From Avena insularis (taxonomy: Eukaryota; Streptophyta; Magnoliopsida; Poales; Poaceae), in NCBI GenBank assembly GCA_023614405.1, contig CM042697.1, positions 464,238,744 to 464,302,743 of the forward strand: a stretch of DNA of 64,000 nt. The letters are read 5' to 3'. The notes under the pieces were generated by a model that saw only the letters and a list, made by a program, of their open reading frames with translations, did no database searches and was not told the origin of the DNA. The position numbers and the translations under genes are program-made. Positions 48,156 to 59,344 of this stretch are shown here, one piece after another (positions within the stretch are counted from its first letter, which is position 1; every line of letters begins with the position of its first letter).

Positions 48156-48339
48156 GTAAGAACAATTAGGTTTTCAACAAGAGGGCGTTAAACCATATAT
48201 ATGGAAAAGAAGACATGTAAAACTATGTAGTATGAAGTATTATACTTTGGCACCAATTATTAGCACTTCCAAATTCCACAAGACAACACATTAAACCATA
48301 TTGAAACCATAAATTTAGCTCCAAAATTAGTGCATTGTG
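48156..48339 (+). other. Intron-like DNA between the kinase and the second CACTA
   Basis: AT-rich, no coding signal, starts with a good donor (GTAAGAAC). GTG (48337-48339) next to the CACTA end is the expected 3-bp target duplication. Confidence 0.5.
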
Positions 48340-48479
48340 CACTACTGCAGACCCCCCCTCTAACACTAGTGTAGAACCGCTGTTGAGGGTTCGGTGTTAA
48401 AGGGTGGCGCACGTGGGGCTGCCGCAGGGCTCAGCCCCCCCCTTTAACACCAGTTCGTAACACGAACCGGTGTTAAAGG
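48340..48479. repeat. CACTA-2 terminus and subterminal palindromes
   Basis: After the CACTA end come AACACTAGTGTAGAACCG and GGTTCGGTGTTAAAGG. Then comes a near-perfect 39-bp palindrome at 48441-48479 with arms CCTTTAACACCAGTTCGT and ACGAACCGGTGTTAAAGG. The same motif recurs at 53985-54076. Confidence 0.88.
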
Positions 48480-48480
48480 T

Positions 48481-48582
48481 TCTCTGCCGCGGCACGAAAA
48501 AGAGATAAATCTCTGCCGCGGCACGAAAACGGCCTAAATCTCTGCCGCGGCAGGAAAACGTCCTAAATCTCTGTCGCGGCAG
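48481..48582. repeat. 29-bp tandem repeat next to the CACTA-2 end
   Basis: TCTCTGCCGCGGCACGAAAA-type unit repeated about 3.5 times. Each unit contains the palindrome TGCCGCGGCA. Confidence 0.85.
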
Positions 48583-48794
48583 AGTTCTGCCTCTGCCCCG
48601 TTCTGGGCGTATTTCTGCGGGAGGGGGGAGGGGGAATCGATCGGGAACGGTATACACATACATCGTCATCGGTACATACGAGTACAATAATTAAGCAACT
48701 ATTATTGTACACAAACATCGTCATTGTGTGGTATTCTCCGTAAACGTTGAAGCATCAAGTACAAGACAAACACGTTCAAGCATATATACAACGT

Positions 48795-51700
48795 TCATTT
48801 TGGTGGATATCTAAAGAGTTCTCCGCCAGGCGTGACGACCTCATCAAGTATGAACCCCGCCAATTCATCTTGAATGGCTCGTATGCGGTCAAATGGTAGG
48901 AGTTGGTCCCGCATCCGTTCGATCTGAATATATATGAAGAATGGGGTCAATATATATATAAGAATAAAACTCAACACAATTGATGGTAATATAATAATGT
49001 TGTGGACTTTGTTTACTTACTCTAAGTTGTTCTAGTGCGGCTTGGCCCGTCGCACATATCGTGTTGCGAATGAACTCGCAAACAAAGTATCCACATAAGT
49101 TATTGCCGGGTCCCTGATGCGCGCACTTTACGAGAATAGAGAGTTCAATCAAAATAATAATCAATAAAGCATGATATAATGGAATTGGAAGCAGAATCAA
49201 AGAGATACGCAGACCTAGCTAGCTAGTATTACTTACATTTTGGTCTACAAATTTTAGTTCTTCTGACCATTCACCCACGGCCCTGCCCGTGAACCTTTTC
49301 CAAATCATGTCCGGCAAAGAAAATGGATAAAGGAGTAATTAATTACTTGTTGTCACGAAAGTTGCCGATCTAGTGCGATAATATGATTGAAATTACCTCT
49401 CGAGCATCTCTCTAAAGTCTGCCCATAGCTCTTTTTCTTTTCGTAACGAGTCCATGACAAGGACTTTTCCTAAGTCGGGTTGAATGACTAGCAGAATAAA
49501 GTGGAACCTACGCACGCATAACTCATCATCAGTTACACTTAACATCGAGTAAGCCGAAATAGAATGTGTACAAGAGAGGGTAACAGTACTCATGAGAAGT
49601 TGTAAGGCAATAGTATTTCTCTTTTGGTTTGTTGTCTCAGTAAAGACCTTAGCAAGTAATCTTCTGTTTGCCCGGGTTTGGTTCTTACCACTTCTTCATG
49701 AACTCTATTTGGGTCAACGAACCCAATGTCAAAAGGGCCTCCTTTCATGCATTCCATAACCTTTTTCCTGCATAATAGTATATACATATATGGTGAGCAT
49801 ATATATATACATGCAATTAATGAAGTGAATGAGATGAGCTATAAATTACAGAAATAGTACTTACACACAATAAAGGCTGATGGCAGCTTTGTCGAGTTCC
49901 TTCTGATTGAATAGAAAATGCAAGTCTTAAATGTTGAAGTCGATCTCGTCGTCTCCGCACAAGAAAATCTGATCTCTTATATGCGCCGTGATCCATTCTT
50001 CCTTTCTCGTCTTGCAGAAATCAAGGTACCACTTGTGCAATCTTCGCATCTTTGTTGGTAGATTCTTGAGCTCCTCTTTCTTGACGAGATTCTTCCCATA
50101 CTTCCATGGCTGTATGGGGTTGACATCGCATTTGGGCAAGTTGTCTCCCATGATGTTCAAGTATGCAATGTAAGTCATCCCCATCTCATTGGCCTTTCTT
50201 TGTAGCTCTGCCTCGTAATCATTTACGGGAGGAGCGTCCCGTGTGTCGAACACTTGGAGCGGGGCGCATGATTGGTTTTCCTGCTCTCCGAGCATGGGAA
50301 CTGTTTTCTGGGGTGCCGCATGACTGCTACTTTCAGTCTCCCTATGGCGCCTTGCATCCCCCTTCAAAATCTGGCGCTCGTAGTCCGACACAAGTGGGGT
50401 TTCAGGTTTCAAAAGATTTTTGTAAAACTTCTCCACCACCACCGGATCTATTTTCTCCTTTGGCTCGGCCCATCTAGGTGCAAAGAATTTCTTGACCTCT
50501 TCTTCCGAGATCCTATTGGTCTCCTCATCGCTGCGATTACATGGTAAAACCGGCAATGGCTTGGCGGAAGGCTGCGGGACGTAGTTTTTTGAACTCTTTG
50601 GCGTACGGTTTCCTGCGGATTTCTTTGTGGCAGTGCTAGTGATGCTCTTCGTGGTAGTGCTCTTCCGCTTACGCTGAGGAGATGGCTGAAGCGCCGGAGA
50701 TGGCTGACGGGCAGGAGATGGCTGCCGCGCCGGAGATGGCTGGCGCGCCGGAGATGGCTGCCGCGCAGGAGATGGCTGAAGCGCCGGAGATGGCTGCCGC
50801 GCAGGAGATGGCTGAAGCGGCTCAAGCTGGCAGCAGAGGCTGCGGGGTGCCAGTGGCCTCCAATTTGGAAGCACGATGTGTTCCTTCTTCCAAAGAATGG
50901 TTGTTTTCGCTGCAAATTTGAGTTGAGTTTCCCCTTCACATGTAGCATGGTCAAGCTGTGCTTCCTCATATTCCTTCACAACCTCATCCACCCCGACAAT
51001 AGCATAGCCATCTGGAATCGGTCGGCAGTGGTAAGTTCCACCAGCTATAGGAGGTAAGGCATAGCCGACAGCCACCTTAATGGATAAGCCCATTAATATC
51101 ACATGCAGCTCAGCGTGTTCGCTCTCCGTGATCTCATCCACGGGGTATCGAGGACCCGCCATTTCAAATGTGGGCTGCACGTTCTCCGTGGAAGCCACGC
51201 TACTTTTCCGTGCAGAGTCTGGGCCGCCGGCAGCTTCCAATGCAGACTCTTCGTGCCGCTGAGATGGGCCGGTAGCTTGATGGCTCTGTTGTGCATTCAC
51301 TTGCGCCTGCAGCGCCACAAGTGCATGTTCTATCTATGTCATCCGCTCTGTACGCTCTTTTTCTTTTATGTCGCGCCATTTGTAAGAGTCGCTCCACTCG
51401 GTAAACCCATCCTTCCACGTCATACCCCCTGTGCCTCGTGCATGTCCAGGGTGTTCTTTTTTACCGATGACACGTGTGAGCTGGTCATTCTCTCTGTCGG
51501 GATGGAAGGTCCTGGCGGCTGTTTCCTCGTATGTCGTGATGAGTTCAGTGACGGGTTTGGCAAGGAGTGTTGGGAAGATACACAATCCTGTTTCTGGGTC
51601 CAACCTTGCCCCGATTCCGTAGAACCAAGTCTTTGCACGTAGGTCCCACCCATCTGTCTGGGTGTGATCCTCTAGCCAGCAGGCCTTCTCAACTTCCTCC

Positions 51701-52515
51701 CACTTAGGCCTCTGAGATATGTAGCCACCTAACCCCGTCCTCTGGTGATATTCCTTCTTCTGGGCATTTAGCGTATTGGTTTCTGACCTCTTTTTAGCTA
51801 TAGCACCTTCCTTATATGCCACAAATTCGGGCCAGTGAGGTCTTATCTTCGCATAATATGCGTCTTCGAAATTTGGAGTCTCGCGAGCTTTGACAAATTT
51901 GTTCAATTTTGTCTTCCAGTTGCGGAAAGCGTCAGCCATCTTCTTTAGAGTCCACTCTTTGACCTTTTCCTTTATAACCGGTTTGTTTTCATCCTCCTTT
52001 GGCGGAAGGGTGAAATTTACCAACAACGAATTCCAAAGCGTTTCTTTGGATCTTTCATCGACAAAGGTATTGTCGCCCTTCTTTGGCTTATTCCAATATT
52101 CAATTATGATTGGGATTTGGTCCCTAACAATAACTCCAGCCTGACGTACAAATTTGTCTGCGGCCTTCTTGGGCTCCATCGGCCTGCCATCAACACGGAC
52201 TGCTTCGATCGTGAACTTTGCACGATCTTTCAACCGATGGCTCGCGCCTCGCTTGCTCTTTTTCGTAGAAGAAGATGGTTGCTGGCTGGTCGATCCAGAG
52301 GGCTAAAAGAAGAAAGAAGCGTTAATTAATACATGTAGAAGAAGATTGTTGGTGGAAGTCAGCAGAGGCTTAATCAATGCATATACCTCGCCGGACTTTG
52401 TAATCACTAAATTGCGTTCACCGGAGTCTTCATCTTCTCCATGACTACTTGAGATGTCATCATGTCCCTCCAAGTTCAGATATTGTGAGGTGTCCTCATC
52501 AATAATGTTCTCCAT
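48795..52515 (-). pseudogene. CACTA-2 second gene: En/Spm-type region, Pro-rich repeat, ULP1 protease domain
   Basis: ATG 52515 (MENIIDEDTSQYLNLEGH) starts exon 1, ending 52387 at a GT donor. Exon 2 runs from 52302 in the same phase. It holds an En/Spm (Ptta)-type region (VDGRPMEPKKAADKFVRQAG, WTLKKMADAFRNWKTKLNKF, HWPEFVAYK) and eight QPSPAR/L repeats before a basic KRKSTTTKS stretch. The ULP1 domain follows over smaller exons: FHFILLVIQPDLGK, VMDSL, then CAHQGPGNNLCGYFVCEFIR, ending RYPPK* at 48795. His, Asp, Gln and Cys of the protease are all present, unlike the first CACTA. Two in-frame stops (TAG 51334-51336, TAA 49927-49929) and a doubtful splice donor near 49600 break it. ULP1 proteases release SUMO; why CACTAs carry one is not settled. 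Confidence 0.8.
50678..50820. repeat. 18-bp coding minisatellite (8 units) in the CACTA-2 gene
   Basis: GGAGATGGCTGACGGGCA-type unit, eight times without gaps. On the - strand it encodes six-residue QPSPAR/QPSPAL repeats. Confidence 0.92.
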
Positions 52516-53780
52516 TATTTCTTCTTCTTCAAGGTTTCTACTAAGTGGATCCGTAGTTTCTAAAACAATAATATTATCTAGAGTAAGAGAGTAAACATTC
52601 AAGTGGACTTGGATTCATACACAAATATACATATTATTCATACAAAAATACACAAATAAATACACAAATGAAATTAAAACCCTAAGGATGCTTGATCATT
52701 TTAAATGAGTTCCGAGGGGTCCAAACCCTAATTCGGAGAAATCCCGGATGCATATGAGAGGGGCTAGCTACAGTGGCTAACCGGAGGCTGGCGGCGTTGG
52801 AGAGAGCGACCTAGGGCGCGCGAGGTAGCGTGATGCGGCCTACCTAAAACGAGCGTTGTTCGAAAGAGGAGGCCGAGGCAAGCATTATAGTGGCGGCGCC
52901 GCCTCAGTATGGGAGCGACGGCAGCGACGACAAACAACTTGGCAGAAAAGATACAATGTGGAGGGGATATCCCTTTTATAAAGCAGATCAAAATAAGCAA
53001 GAAAAACCGCGGAGATCCTAAAGTTGCCACCGAAGTCAATGAGCCAAGATCAGGATGAGTCAGAGCTCCACAACGACGCCCCCAAGAGGGTAGCGACCAA
53101 CGAGACCTATGGTAAAGGGTTTTCACCCGGAGCCCTGTGACGAAGAAAGTAGCAGCATCGGCGGCCCCAGAGACCTATGGTAAAGGGTTTTCCCCGTCTT
53201 CTGCCCCGCCCGTTGTCCCCAAGATAGGCCCCAGACCGAGGGGAGAAGCCACGACGCTCGCCAAAGAGCTGCCCACGCAGTCCACCTTCTTCTAAGGCCG
53301 CCACCGACATTCGCAAACTCTAGCCACCACTCCGACGACCAACGACACATCGCATCACCGAAGAGAGGGACGTCGTGCCGTCGTTTCCAGCGGACACACC
53401 TGCAACCCGAGAAGGACCATGCATACCCCGACATCGCTGGCATACTATACCGCCATGGCCACCACCGGAGCTCGCACCACCTAGGCCGCCCCTGCAGCCG
53501 AGAGGGGAGGCCGTCCCCGTACAAAAAACCACACTAAATAACCCTAAACTAATACTAACTAATTAACTAAATAAAATACTAACTAACTACTAATAGTTAA
53601 CACTAAACTAACCCAAAAAAATAGATACTAAACTAATACTAACTAATTAACTACTAATAATTAACTACTAAAAAAGATACTAACTAATACACTAAACTGC
53701 TAATAATTAACTAATACTAACTAATTAACACTAAACTAACCCAAAAACTAACTAAATAAAATACTAAACTAATACTAACC
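52516..53780 (-). other. 5' intron(s) of the CACTA-2 gene, GC-rich block and (ACTAA)n repeats
   Basis: Just upstream of the first coding exon on the - strand is a TTGTTTTAG acceptor (about 52562). Bases 52740-53530 are GC-rich with open frames lacking any signature. Bases 53535-53780 are built of ACTAACTAATTAACTAAAT-type short repeats, the counterpart of the TAG/TTAG-rich intron in the first CACTA. Confidence 0.5.
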
Positions 53781-53978
53781 TCTGAGTGGCAGGCGGGCGG
53801 CGTGGAGGCGCTGCGATGGTGGCGGAAGGATGGCGGCAGACGGCAATGAGCGGCGGGCAGCGATGGAGGCTGATGGACAAGCGGCGGCGAATGACGATGA
53901 CGGAAGCGGCAGGACGGCGACTCCTTGCTTTCGTTCTGTTATCGATCTGCTAGGGAAGAGAGGAAGGGAAAAGCGCAT
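53781..53978 (-). other. Probable leader exon of the CACTA-2 gene
   Basis: GC-rich on the - strand, ending at AGAG|GTTAGTAT, a splice donor at 53780. An open frame from ATG 53978 covers it but shows only low-complexity Ser/Pro/Ala sequence, so an untranslated role is as likely. Confidence 0.45.
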
Positions 53979-53984
53979 TTAATA

Positions 53985-54076
53985 CCTTTAACACCGGCGG
54001 GCGGTTGATGGAACCAGTGTTAAAGAATTGCCCTAACTTAACACGGTTAAAAGGTGGAACCGGTTCGTGTTAACGG
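53985..54076. repeat. Internal palindromes made of the CACTA-2 terminal motif
   Basis: CCTTTAACACCGG (53985-53997) faces CCAGTGTTAAAG (54014-54025); a second pair, CTTAACACGG and CCGGTTCGTGTTAA, ends near 54076. Both match the 48441-48479 terminal palindrome. Position: directly upstream of the leader exon, as in the first CACTA. Confidence 0.8.
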
Positions 54077-54496
54077 TAAGATTTATTATTCATGCATTAA
54101 AGGGGTGGGGGCATTTTTAATTCAAAAAATAGGATATGAATTTAGAAAATTCATATCTTTTTCATTTCAACTCAGAAAAATATGAATAATATTTCATAAT
54201 TTTCAGAAAAATAATATCTATCCATTCATGTAAAAACATTTTATATTTACTTTAGATGAAAATTTTCAAAATGATTAAAACACTTACATATAAATTTTAA
54301 TTATTCAATTCAAACAAAAATAAATTGTCAAATCCTAAAACTTTGAACATAAGAAATATTAAGCATCTAAAAAGGAATCTAACCCTATTTTATTAGAGCA
54401 AATCATATCTTAATGCCGCATCTTTTGTATTAACATTTTTGAATTGATTGGATATTTAAATGCCGCATCTTTCGTATACACTTGAATCTGACCAAG
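54077..54496. other. AT-rich CACTA-2 internal DNA
   Basis: No gene or repeat structure seen, apart from TTCAAAAT-rich text typical of CACTA interiors. Confidence 0.45.
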
Positions 54497-56840
54497 CCTC
54501 GCTCAACTTGCATTGGATTTTTGATAAAATAGCATATTGTGAACCTAGAAATGATTTTTGTAAAAAATCATGAGCATCGTATCATGTACCTGTAGTTCAT
54601 ATCTGACCCACTTCCTACCAATTCAGCAGGAATTTGTCTTTTTCACCAGAGGTGGACGGAAAGGTTTTATATCCCCCTGTTGGTACATTGTCCATATAAG
54701 GTGGTCTAGTATTTTTGTAAAATATGTTGGTGATTTTTTGAATTAGCCATTTGGTGGTTGCTTCACAAAACCGTCCGTTTTTTATGCTCGGAAAATGGAA
54801 AATGCCTTTTTGGTGCGATAAAAAGGAAAACTTCCTCTTGCAACATTGTTTGCCATGCCATGATGCACATGTATGCACAATATGGCCATATTATCACAAA
54901 CTATGCCTTGATTCTAGCCATAACATTGGTCATTTGACCCGAAAGCCAAGAAACCTCGAATGAGATAGGTCATTTTGTGAAGGTTTTATTGAGACATAAT
55001 CAATATACCAAGTTTGAGATTTTTCCTTCTAACTATGTCACATAATATAACACCACGTGAAGGTTTACCTGCTTTGATCTTTTTATTTTTTTATCCCCGT
55101 TTTAAACTATCGTCAAACTTAGTCGAACAACGGGCATGAATATTCTTAGCTCGGGGCCAATCCTCGCTCAACTTGCATTGGATTTTTTATAAAATAGCAT
55201 ATTGTGAACCTAAAAATGATTTTTGTAAAAAATCATGAGCATCGTGTCATGTACCTGTAGTTCATATCTGACCCACTTCCTACCGATTCGGCAGGAATTT
55301 GTCTTTTTCACCAGAGGTGGAAGGAAAGGTTTCAGATCCCCCTGTTGGTACATTGTCCATATAAGGTGGTCTAGTATTTTTGTAAAATGTGTTGGTGGTT
55401 TTTTGAATTAGCCATTTGGTGGTTGCTTCACAAAATTTTATGCTTGGAAAATGGAAAATGCCTTTTTGGTGCGATAAAAAGGAAAACTTCCTCTTGCAAT
55501 ATTGTTTGCCATGCCATGATGCATATGTATGCACAATATGGCCATATTATCACAAACTATACCATGATTCTAGCCATAACATTGGTCATTTGACCCGAAA
55601 GCCAAGAAACCTCGAATGAGATAGGTCATTTTGTGAAGGGTTTTTTGAGACATAATCAATATACCAAGTTTGAGATTTTTCCTTCTAACTATGTCACATA
55701 ATATAACACCACGCGAAGGTTTCGCACTGTTTTGATCTTTTTTTATTTTTTTATCCCCGTTTTAAACTATCGTCAAACTTTGTCGAAAAACGGGCATGAA
55801 GATTCTTAGCTCGGGGCCAAGCCTCGCTCAACTTGCATTGGATTTTTGATAAAATAGCATATTGTGAACCTAAAAATGATTTTTGTAAAAAATCATAAGC
55901 ATCGTATCATGTACCTGTAGTTCATATCTGACCCACTTCCTACCGATTCGGCAGGAATTTGTCTTTTTCACCAGAGGTGGACGGAAAGGTTTCAGATCCC
56001 CCTGTTGGTACATTGTCCATATAAGGTGGTTTAGTATTTTTGTAAAATGTGTTGGTGGTTTTTTGAATTAGCCATTTGGTGGTTGCTTCACAAAACCGTC
56101 AGTTTTTTATGCTCGGAAAATGGAAAATGCCTTTTTGGTGCGATGAAAAGGAAAACTTCCTCTTGCAACATTGTTTGCCATGCCATGATGCACATGTATG
56201 CACAATATGGCTATATTATCACAAACTATGCCTTGATTCTAGCCATAACATTGGTCATTTGACCCGAAAGCCAAGAAACCTCGAATGCGATAGGTCATTT
56301 TCTGAAGGTTTTATTGAGACATAATCAATATACCAAGTTTGAGATTTTTCCTTCTAACTATGTCACATAATATAACACCACGTGAAGGTTTCGCACGGTT
56401 TCGATCTTTTTTTATTTTTTTATCCCCGTTTTAAACTATCGTCAAACTTTGTCGAACAACGGGCATGAAGATTCTTAGCTCAGGGACAAGGCTCGCTCAA
56501 CTTGCATTGTATTTTTGATAAAATAGCATATTGTGAACCTAAAAATGATTTTTGTAAAAAATCATGAGCATCGTATCATGTACCTGTAGTTCATATCTGA
56601 CCCACTTCCACGATTCGGGAATTTATCTTTACCAGAGGTGGACGGAAAGGTTTCAGATCCCCCTGTTGGTACATTGTCCATATAAGGTGGTCTAGTATTT
56701 TTGTAAAATGTGTTGGTGGTTTTTTGAATTAGCCATATTATCACAAACTATATGCCTTTATTCTAGCCATAACATTGGTCATTTGACGCGAAAGCCAAGA
56801 AACCTCGAATGAGATAGGTCATTTTGTGAAGGAGATAGAA
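54497..56840. repeat. Tandem array of ~660-bp units (3 full, 1 partial)
   Basis: Unit starts (CCTCGCTCAACTTGCATTG) at 54497, 55162, 55822 and 56491, so units are 665, 660 and 669 bp. The fourth copy has lost a ~300-bp interior and stops near 56840. Units are very similar, with small indels. Short frames within them are not conserved as proteins (stops differ between copies). Confidence 0.95.
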
Positions 56841-56984
56841 CTGGAATTAAAATATAGAATGCAACTAATAGTAAGTTACATAAAGCACGACTGAAAATTA
56901 AGATACATAAAAGAACTGAAAATTAAGATACATGGCCAGATTAAGTAACAATCGGCCGAACTTGTTTCGGAATGTTGGAGTGAT

Positions 56985-57530
56985 TCAGTCATGCTCCTGC
57001 CTACACCTGTAATACTCTCCACTATAGTCGTCGTACTCGCCGCCGCCGTCATCGCTGTCATCGTCGGGGTCGCCGTAATTGAACCTTGAAGGTTGAGTAC
57101 GCGTGGGCTGGACTTGAGGGTAGCGCAGACGGGGGTTAGAGTCGGCGGCAGTGTCATAGGCCATGACGCTCTGGAGAGTCCGACCGTGCCACCATAGCCG
57201 ACGGCCGGCCTCGTTGAAGTTAGGAGGAGGTGGGCCGTCCTCCTCGTGCCTGGCGAGCGCCCTCTCACGCCGATCCACGAAGAAGGCTTCCCAAGTAGGG
57301 AAATAGTCAGGATGCCATCTGGGATTCCTCCGCTGCTCCGGCGTGAGTTCGAAGTAGTATTGGTTCGTGATGGCCATCCGGCGCGCCACACCTAGAGGGA
57401 CAGGAGGAACTGGCACGCCTCCGGCGCTCAGCATCCAGCCGACGGGGACACAGTAGCCCGGCGGGCAGGGGTAGTTCGAGGCGCAAAGCGCCTCCGCCTC
57501 CCTGGGGGTTAGTGCTACGGTGGAAGCCAT
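56985..57530 (-). CDS. Intact 181-residue protein of unknown function in CACTA-2
   Basis: ATG 57530 (MASTVALTPREAEALCASNY) was preferred over ATG 57581 because a TATA box at 57598-57609 would leave too little leader for the latter. The N-terminal half is Cys/Pro-containing (YPCPPGYCVPVGWMLSAGG, VPPVPLGVARRMA). The centre is aromatic and basic: LTPEQRRNPRWHPDYFPTW, EAFFVDRRERALARHEEDG, NEAGRRLWWHGRTLQSVMAY. The tail is acidic and Tyr-rich (DDDSDDGGGEYDDYSGEYY). No stop or frameshift. I do not recognise a domain. I have the impression that similar ORFs occur in grass repeat DNA, but did not check. Its own promoter and intact state, beside broken neighbours, make it notable. It could be an accessory CACTA gene or a passenger. 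Confidence 0.65.
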   Translation of the reverse strand: MASTVALTPREAEALCASNYPCPPGYCVPVGWMLSAGGVPVPPVPLGVARRMAITNQYYFELTPEQRRNPRWHPDYFPTWEAFFVDRRERALARHEEDGPPPPNFNEAGRRLWWHGRTLQSVMAYDTAADSNPRLRYPQVQPTRTQPSRFNYGDPDDDSDDGGGEYDDYSGEYYRCRQEHD

Positions 57531-57597
57531 GGAAAAGAGTGATGAGGTTGCAGATATGAGTCTAGAGATGTGCAATGACAATGGAGGCCAACCCTAC

Positions 57598-57609
57598 ATA
57601 TATATATAG
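57598..57609 (-). promoter_or_regulatory. TATA box upstream of the 181-residue ORF
   Basis: CTATATATATAT on the - strand, about 70 bases before ATG 57530, leaving a leader of roughly 35-45 bases. Confidence 0.6.
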
Positions 57610-57680
57610 TGAACTGGCGGGAAGAACTGGAGGGAAGAACTGGCAGGAAAATAGCGGGAAGAAAAATGGCGGGAAAAAAT
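57610..57680. repeat. GGCGGGAAGAA-type short direct repeats
   Basis: ACTGGCGGGAAGA, ACTGGAGGGAAGA, ACTGGCAGGAAAA, TAGCGGGAAGAAA and TGGCGGGAAAA occur in a row just upstream of the TATA box of the 181-residue ORF. They resemble E2F-type sites (TTTCCCGC on the - strand). This is either a promoter feature or simple repetition. Confidence 0.5.
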
Positions 57681-59330
57681 TGAAGGGAATATGCCCTGAG
57701 AGGCAATAATAAAATGTTTATTATGTGTATTCCAAGTATATGATAGATGTTTATTTTGCATGCTATAATTGTATTAATACGGAAACGTTAATACATGTGT
57801 GTTTAATAAACAAACAGAAAGTTCCTAGTTATGCCTCTCTCATAAACTAGTTCGTTGATTAACAAGATGATCACGGTTTCCTGATCATAGACATTGGATG
57901 TTGTTAATAACGAGATCACAATATTAGTGTAATGGTGTGATGAACATTCATCCGAAGTATAGCATTACGATCAAAGTCATTGAGTTTATATTGCTATAAA
58001 CAAACTACGAAGTAGTCCTAATCCTTAGACCATGAGATCATGCCAATCACTAACACCGGAAGAGTTTCTTGTTGACATCAAACGTCACTCCGTAACTGGG
58101 TGATTATAAAGATGGCTTCAAAGCTACTAAAGTGTTATGTTGAGAATCATGGATCAAGAGTGAAATTTGTTCATCCCGATGACGGATAGATATGCTCTGG
58201 GCCCTCTCGGTGATATCACATTGGTTAGCTTGCAAGCAAGTGATTTGATCACTAGAATGTTATATCACGGGAACGAGAAAAGAGTGCATGTCAGTAACGA
58301 GATCAAACTAGGTATGGAGATACCGATGATTGAATATCGAACATGTAATATATCGTGAAACAAAGGGATTAAGATACAAGCGTAAAAGGTTCCGACAATC
58401 ATAGGAAAAGTCATCGTTGAATGTGTGGGAGTCAGTATGGATCTCCAGGTCCCGCTACTGATTATTGATCGGAGAAGGGTCTCGATCATGTCTGCATTAT
58501 TCGCGAACCGTAGGGTGACACACTTAAGGGAAACTGGCATCCAGTTGGAGCAAATGTTTCATGCCGAAAGAATAAACAAGCGCAGGAATTTATGTCACTA
58601 GATACCGAAACAGGTTTTCGGGTGAAATTGCATAAAGTGGTTATGCATGTGAAATGGAATTCTAGCAAGGGGTTATTTGTGAATGTTTTTCATTAAAGTA
58701 ATTGACAAAATTCTGAATAAAAATAAAAGAGTTTTATTTAATGAGAGTTTGCATTAAATTTGGTGGAAATTTATTGGGAATTTGAGTGGACTTTTGAGTG
58801 GAGGGAATTTAAAGGACATTTTGTGAGTGGAGTGTCCACCCACATGAATGAAGGAGGGGAGGGGGCAGCCCCATGGCGTGCCACCCCTTGGGTGCCCTCC
58901 TCCTATAAAAGGAGCCCCTCCTCTCACTTGTCTCTCACACCTCCTCGTGAAGGATCTCTCTCCCCCTCTAGAATTTATCCCCCATGGTCTCGGACTAGCG
59001 AGATACATGTTCCCGGTGGCTATTCGGCAAGAAAGGGTTGTGCTTCCACTGCATCGCTGGAGCGAGGAGGCGGAGGTTGCCCGGTGTCTTGTACGTGTGT
59101 GCGAGCACGGATGCGCTGCTGCTTTGCGGCGCTAGGACTTCCTCTCGATCTTGAGATCGGCAAGAGATCGTCTACATTAACCACGAGTTGAACTCGTTAA
59201 TCTTTGTCGGTCTTCAAGGGTATGTTCTCTACGGATATACATCCGCCCGTTGTTTGTATCTAGTAGATAGATCTTGGTACATAGTTCCCATCGTAGGAAA
59301 TTTTTTGTTTTCTATGTTGCGAACCCTACA
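57681..59330 (+). repeat. 5' LTR of the second Copia (1650 bp)
   Basis: Starts TGAAGGGAATATGCCCTGAG, a mutated form of the TGTTGGAATATGCCCTAGAG start of BARE-type LTRs, and ends GCGAACCCTACA. TATAAAA at 58914-58920, within GGTGCCCTCCTCCTATAAAA. Confidence 0.88.
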
Positions 59331-59331
59331 G

Positions 59332-59344
59332 TGGTATCAGAGCC
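59332..59344 (+). other. Primer-binding site of the second Copia
   Basis: TGGTATCAGAGCC one base after the LTR end; standard tRNA-Met-type site. Confidence 0.92.

Larger units (their letters stand above)
48340..57680 (-). mobile_element. Second CACTA transposon, right end outside window
   Basis: The terminus CACTACTGCAGACCCCCC starts at 48340. Subterminal CCTTTAACACC palindromes follow at 48360-48479. The genes run on the - strand toward this end: leader, En/Spm-type plus ULP1 gene (52515-48795), with further parts of the element upstream (tandem array, 181-codon ORF). At 57681 a Copia interrupts it. The transposase gene and other terminus are expected beyond base 64000. Assigning 54120-57680 to this element is inferred from continuity. 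Confidence 0.8.

Noticed and set aside
50682..50921. + strand ORF with repeated EMA residues
   Set aside because: Antisense translation of the QPSPAR minisatellite.
53123..53566. ORFs in the GC-rich part upstream of the CACTA-2 gene
   Set aside because: Several overlapping frames on both strands, none with recognisable motifs; probably intron or leader.
54615..56744. Repeated 60-87-codon ORFs in the ~660-bp units
   Set aside because: Frames differ between units by indels and stops, so they are not conserved as protein; the repeat itself is the feature.
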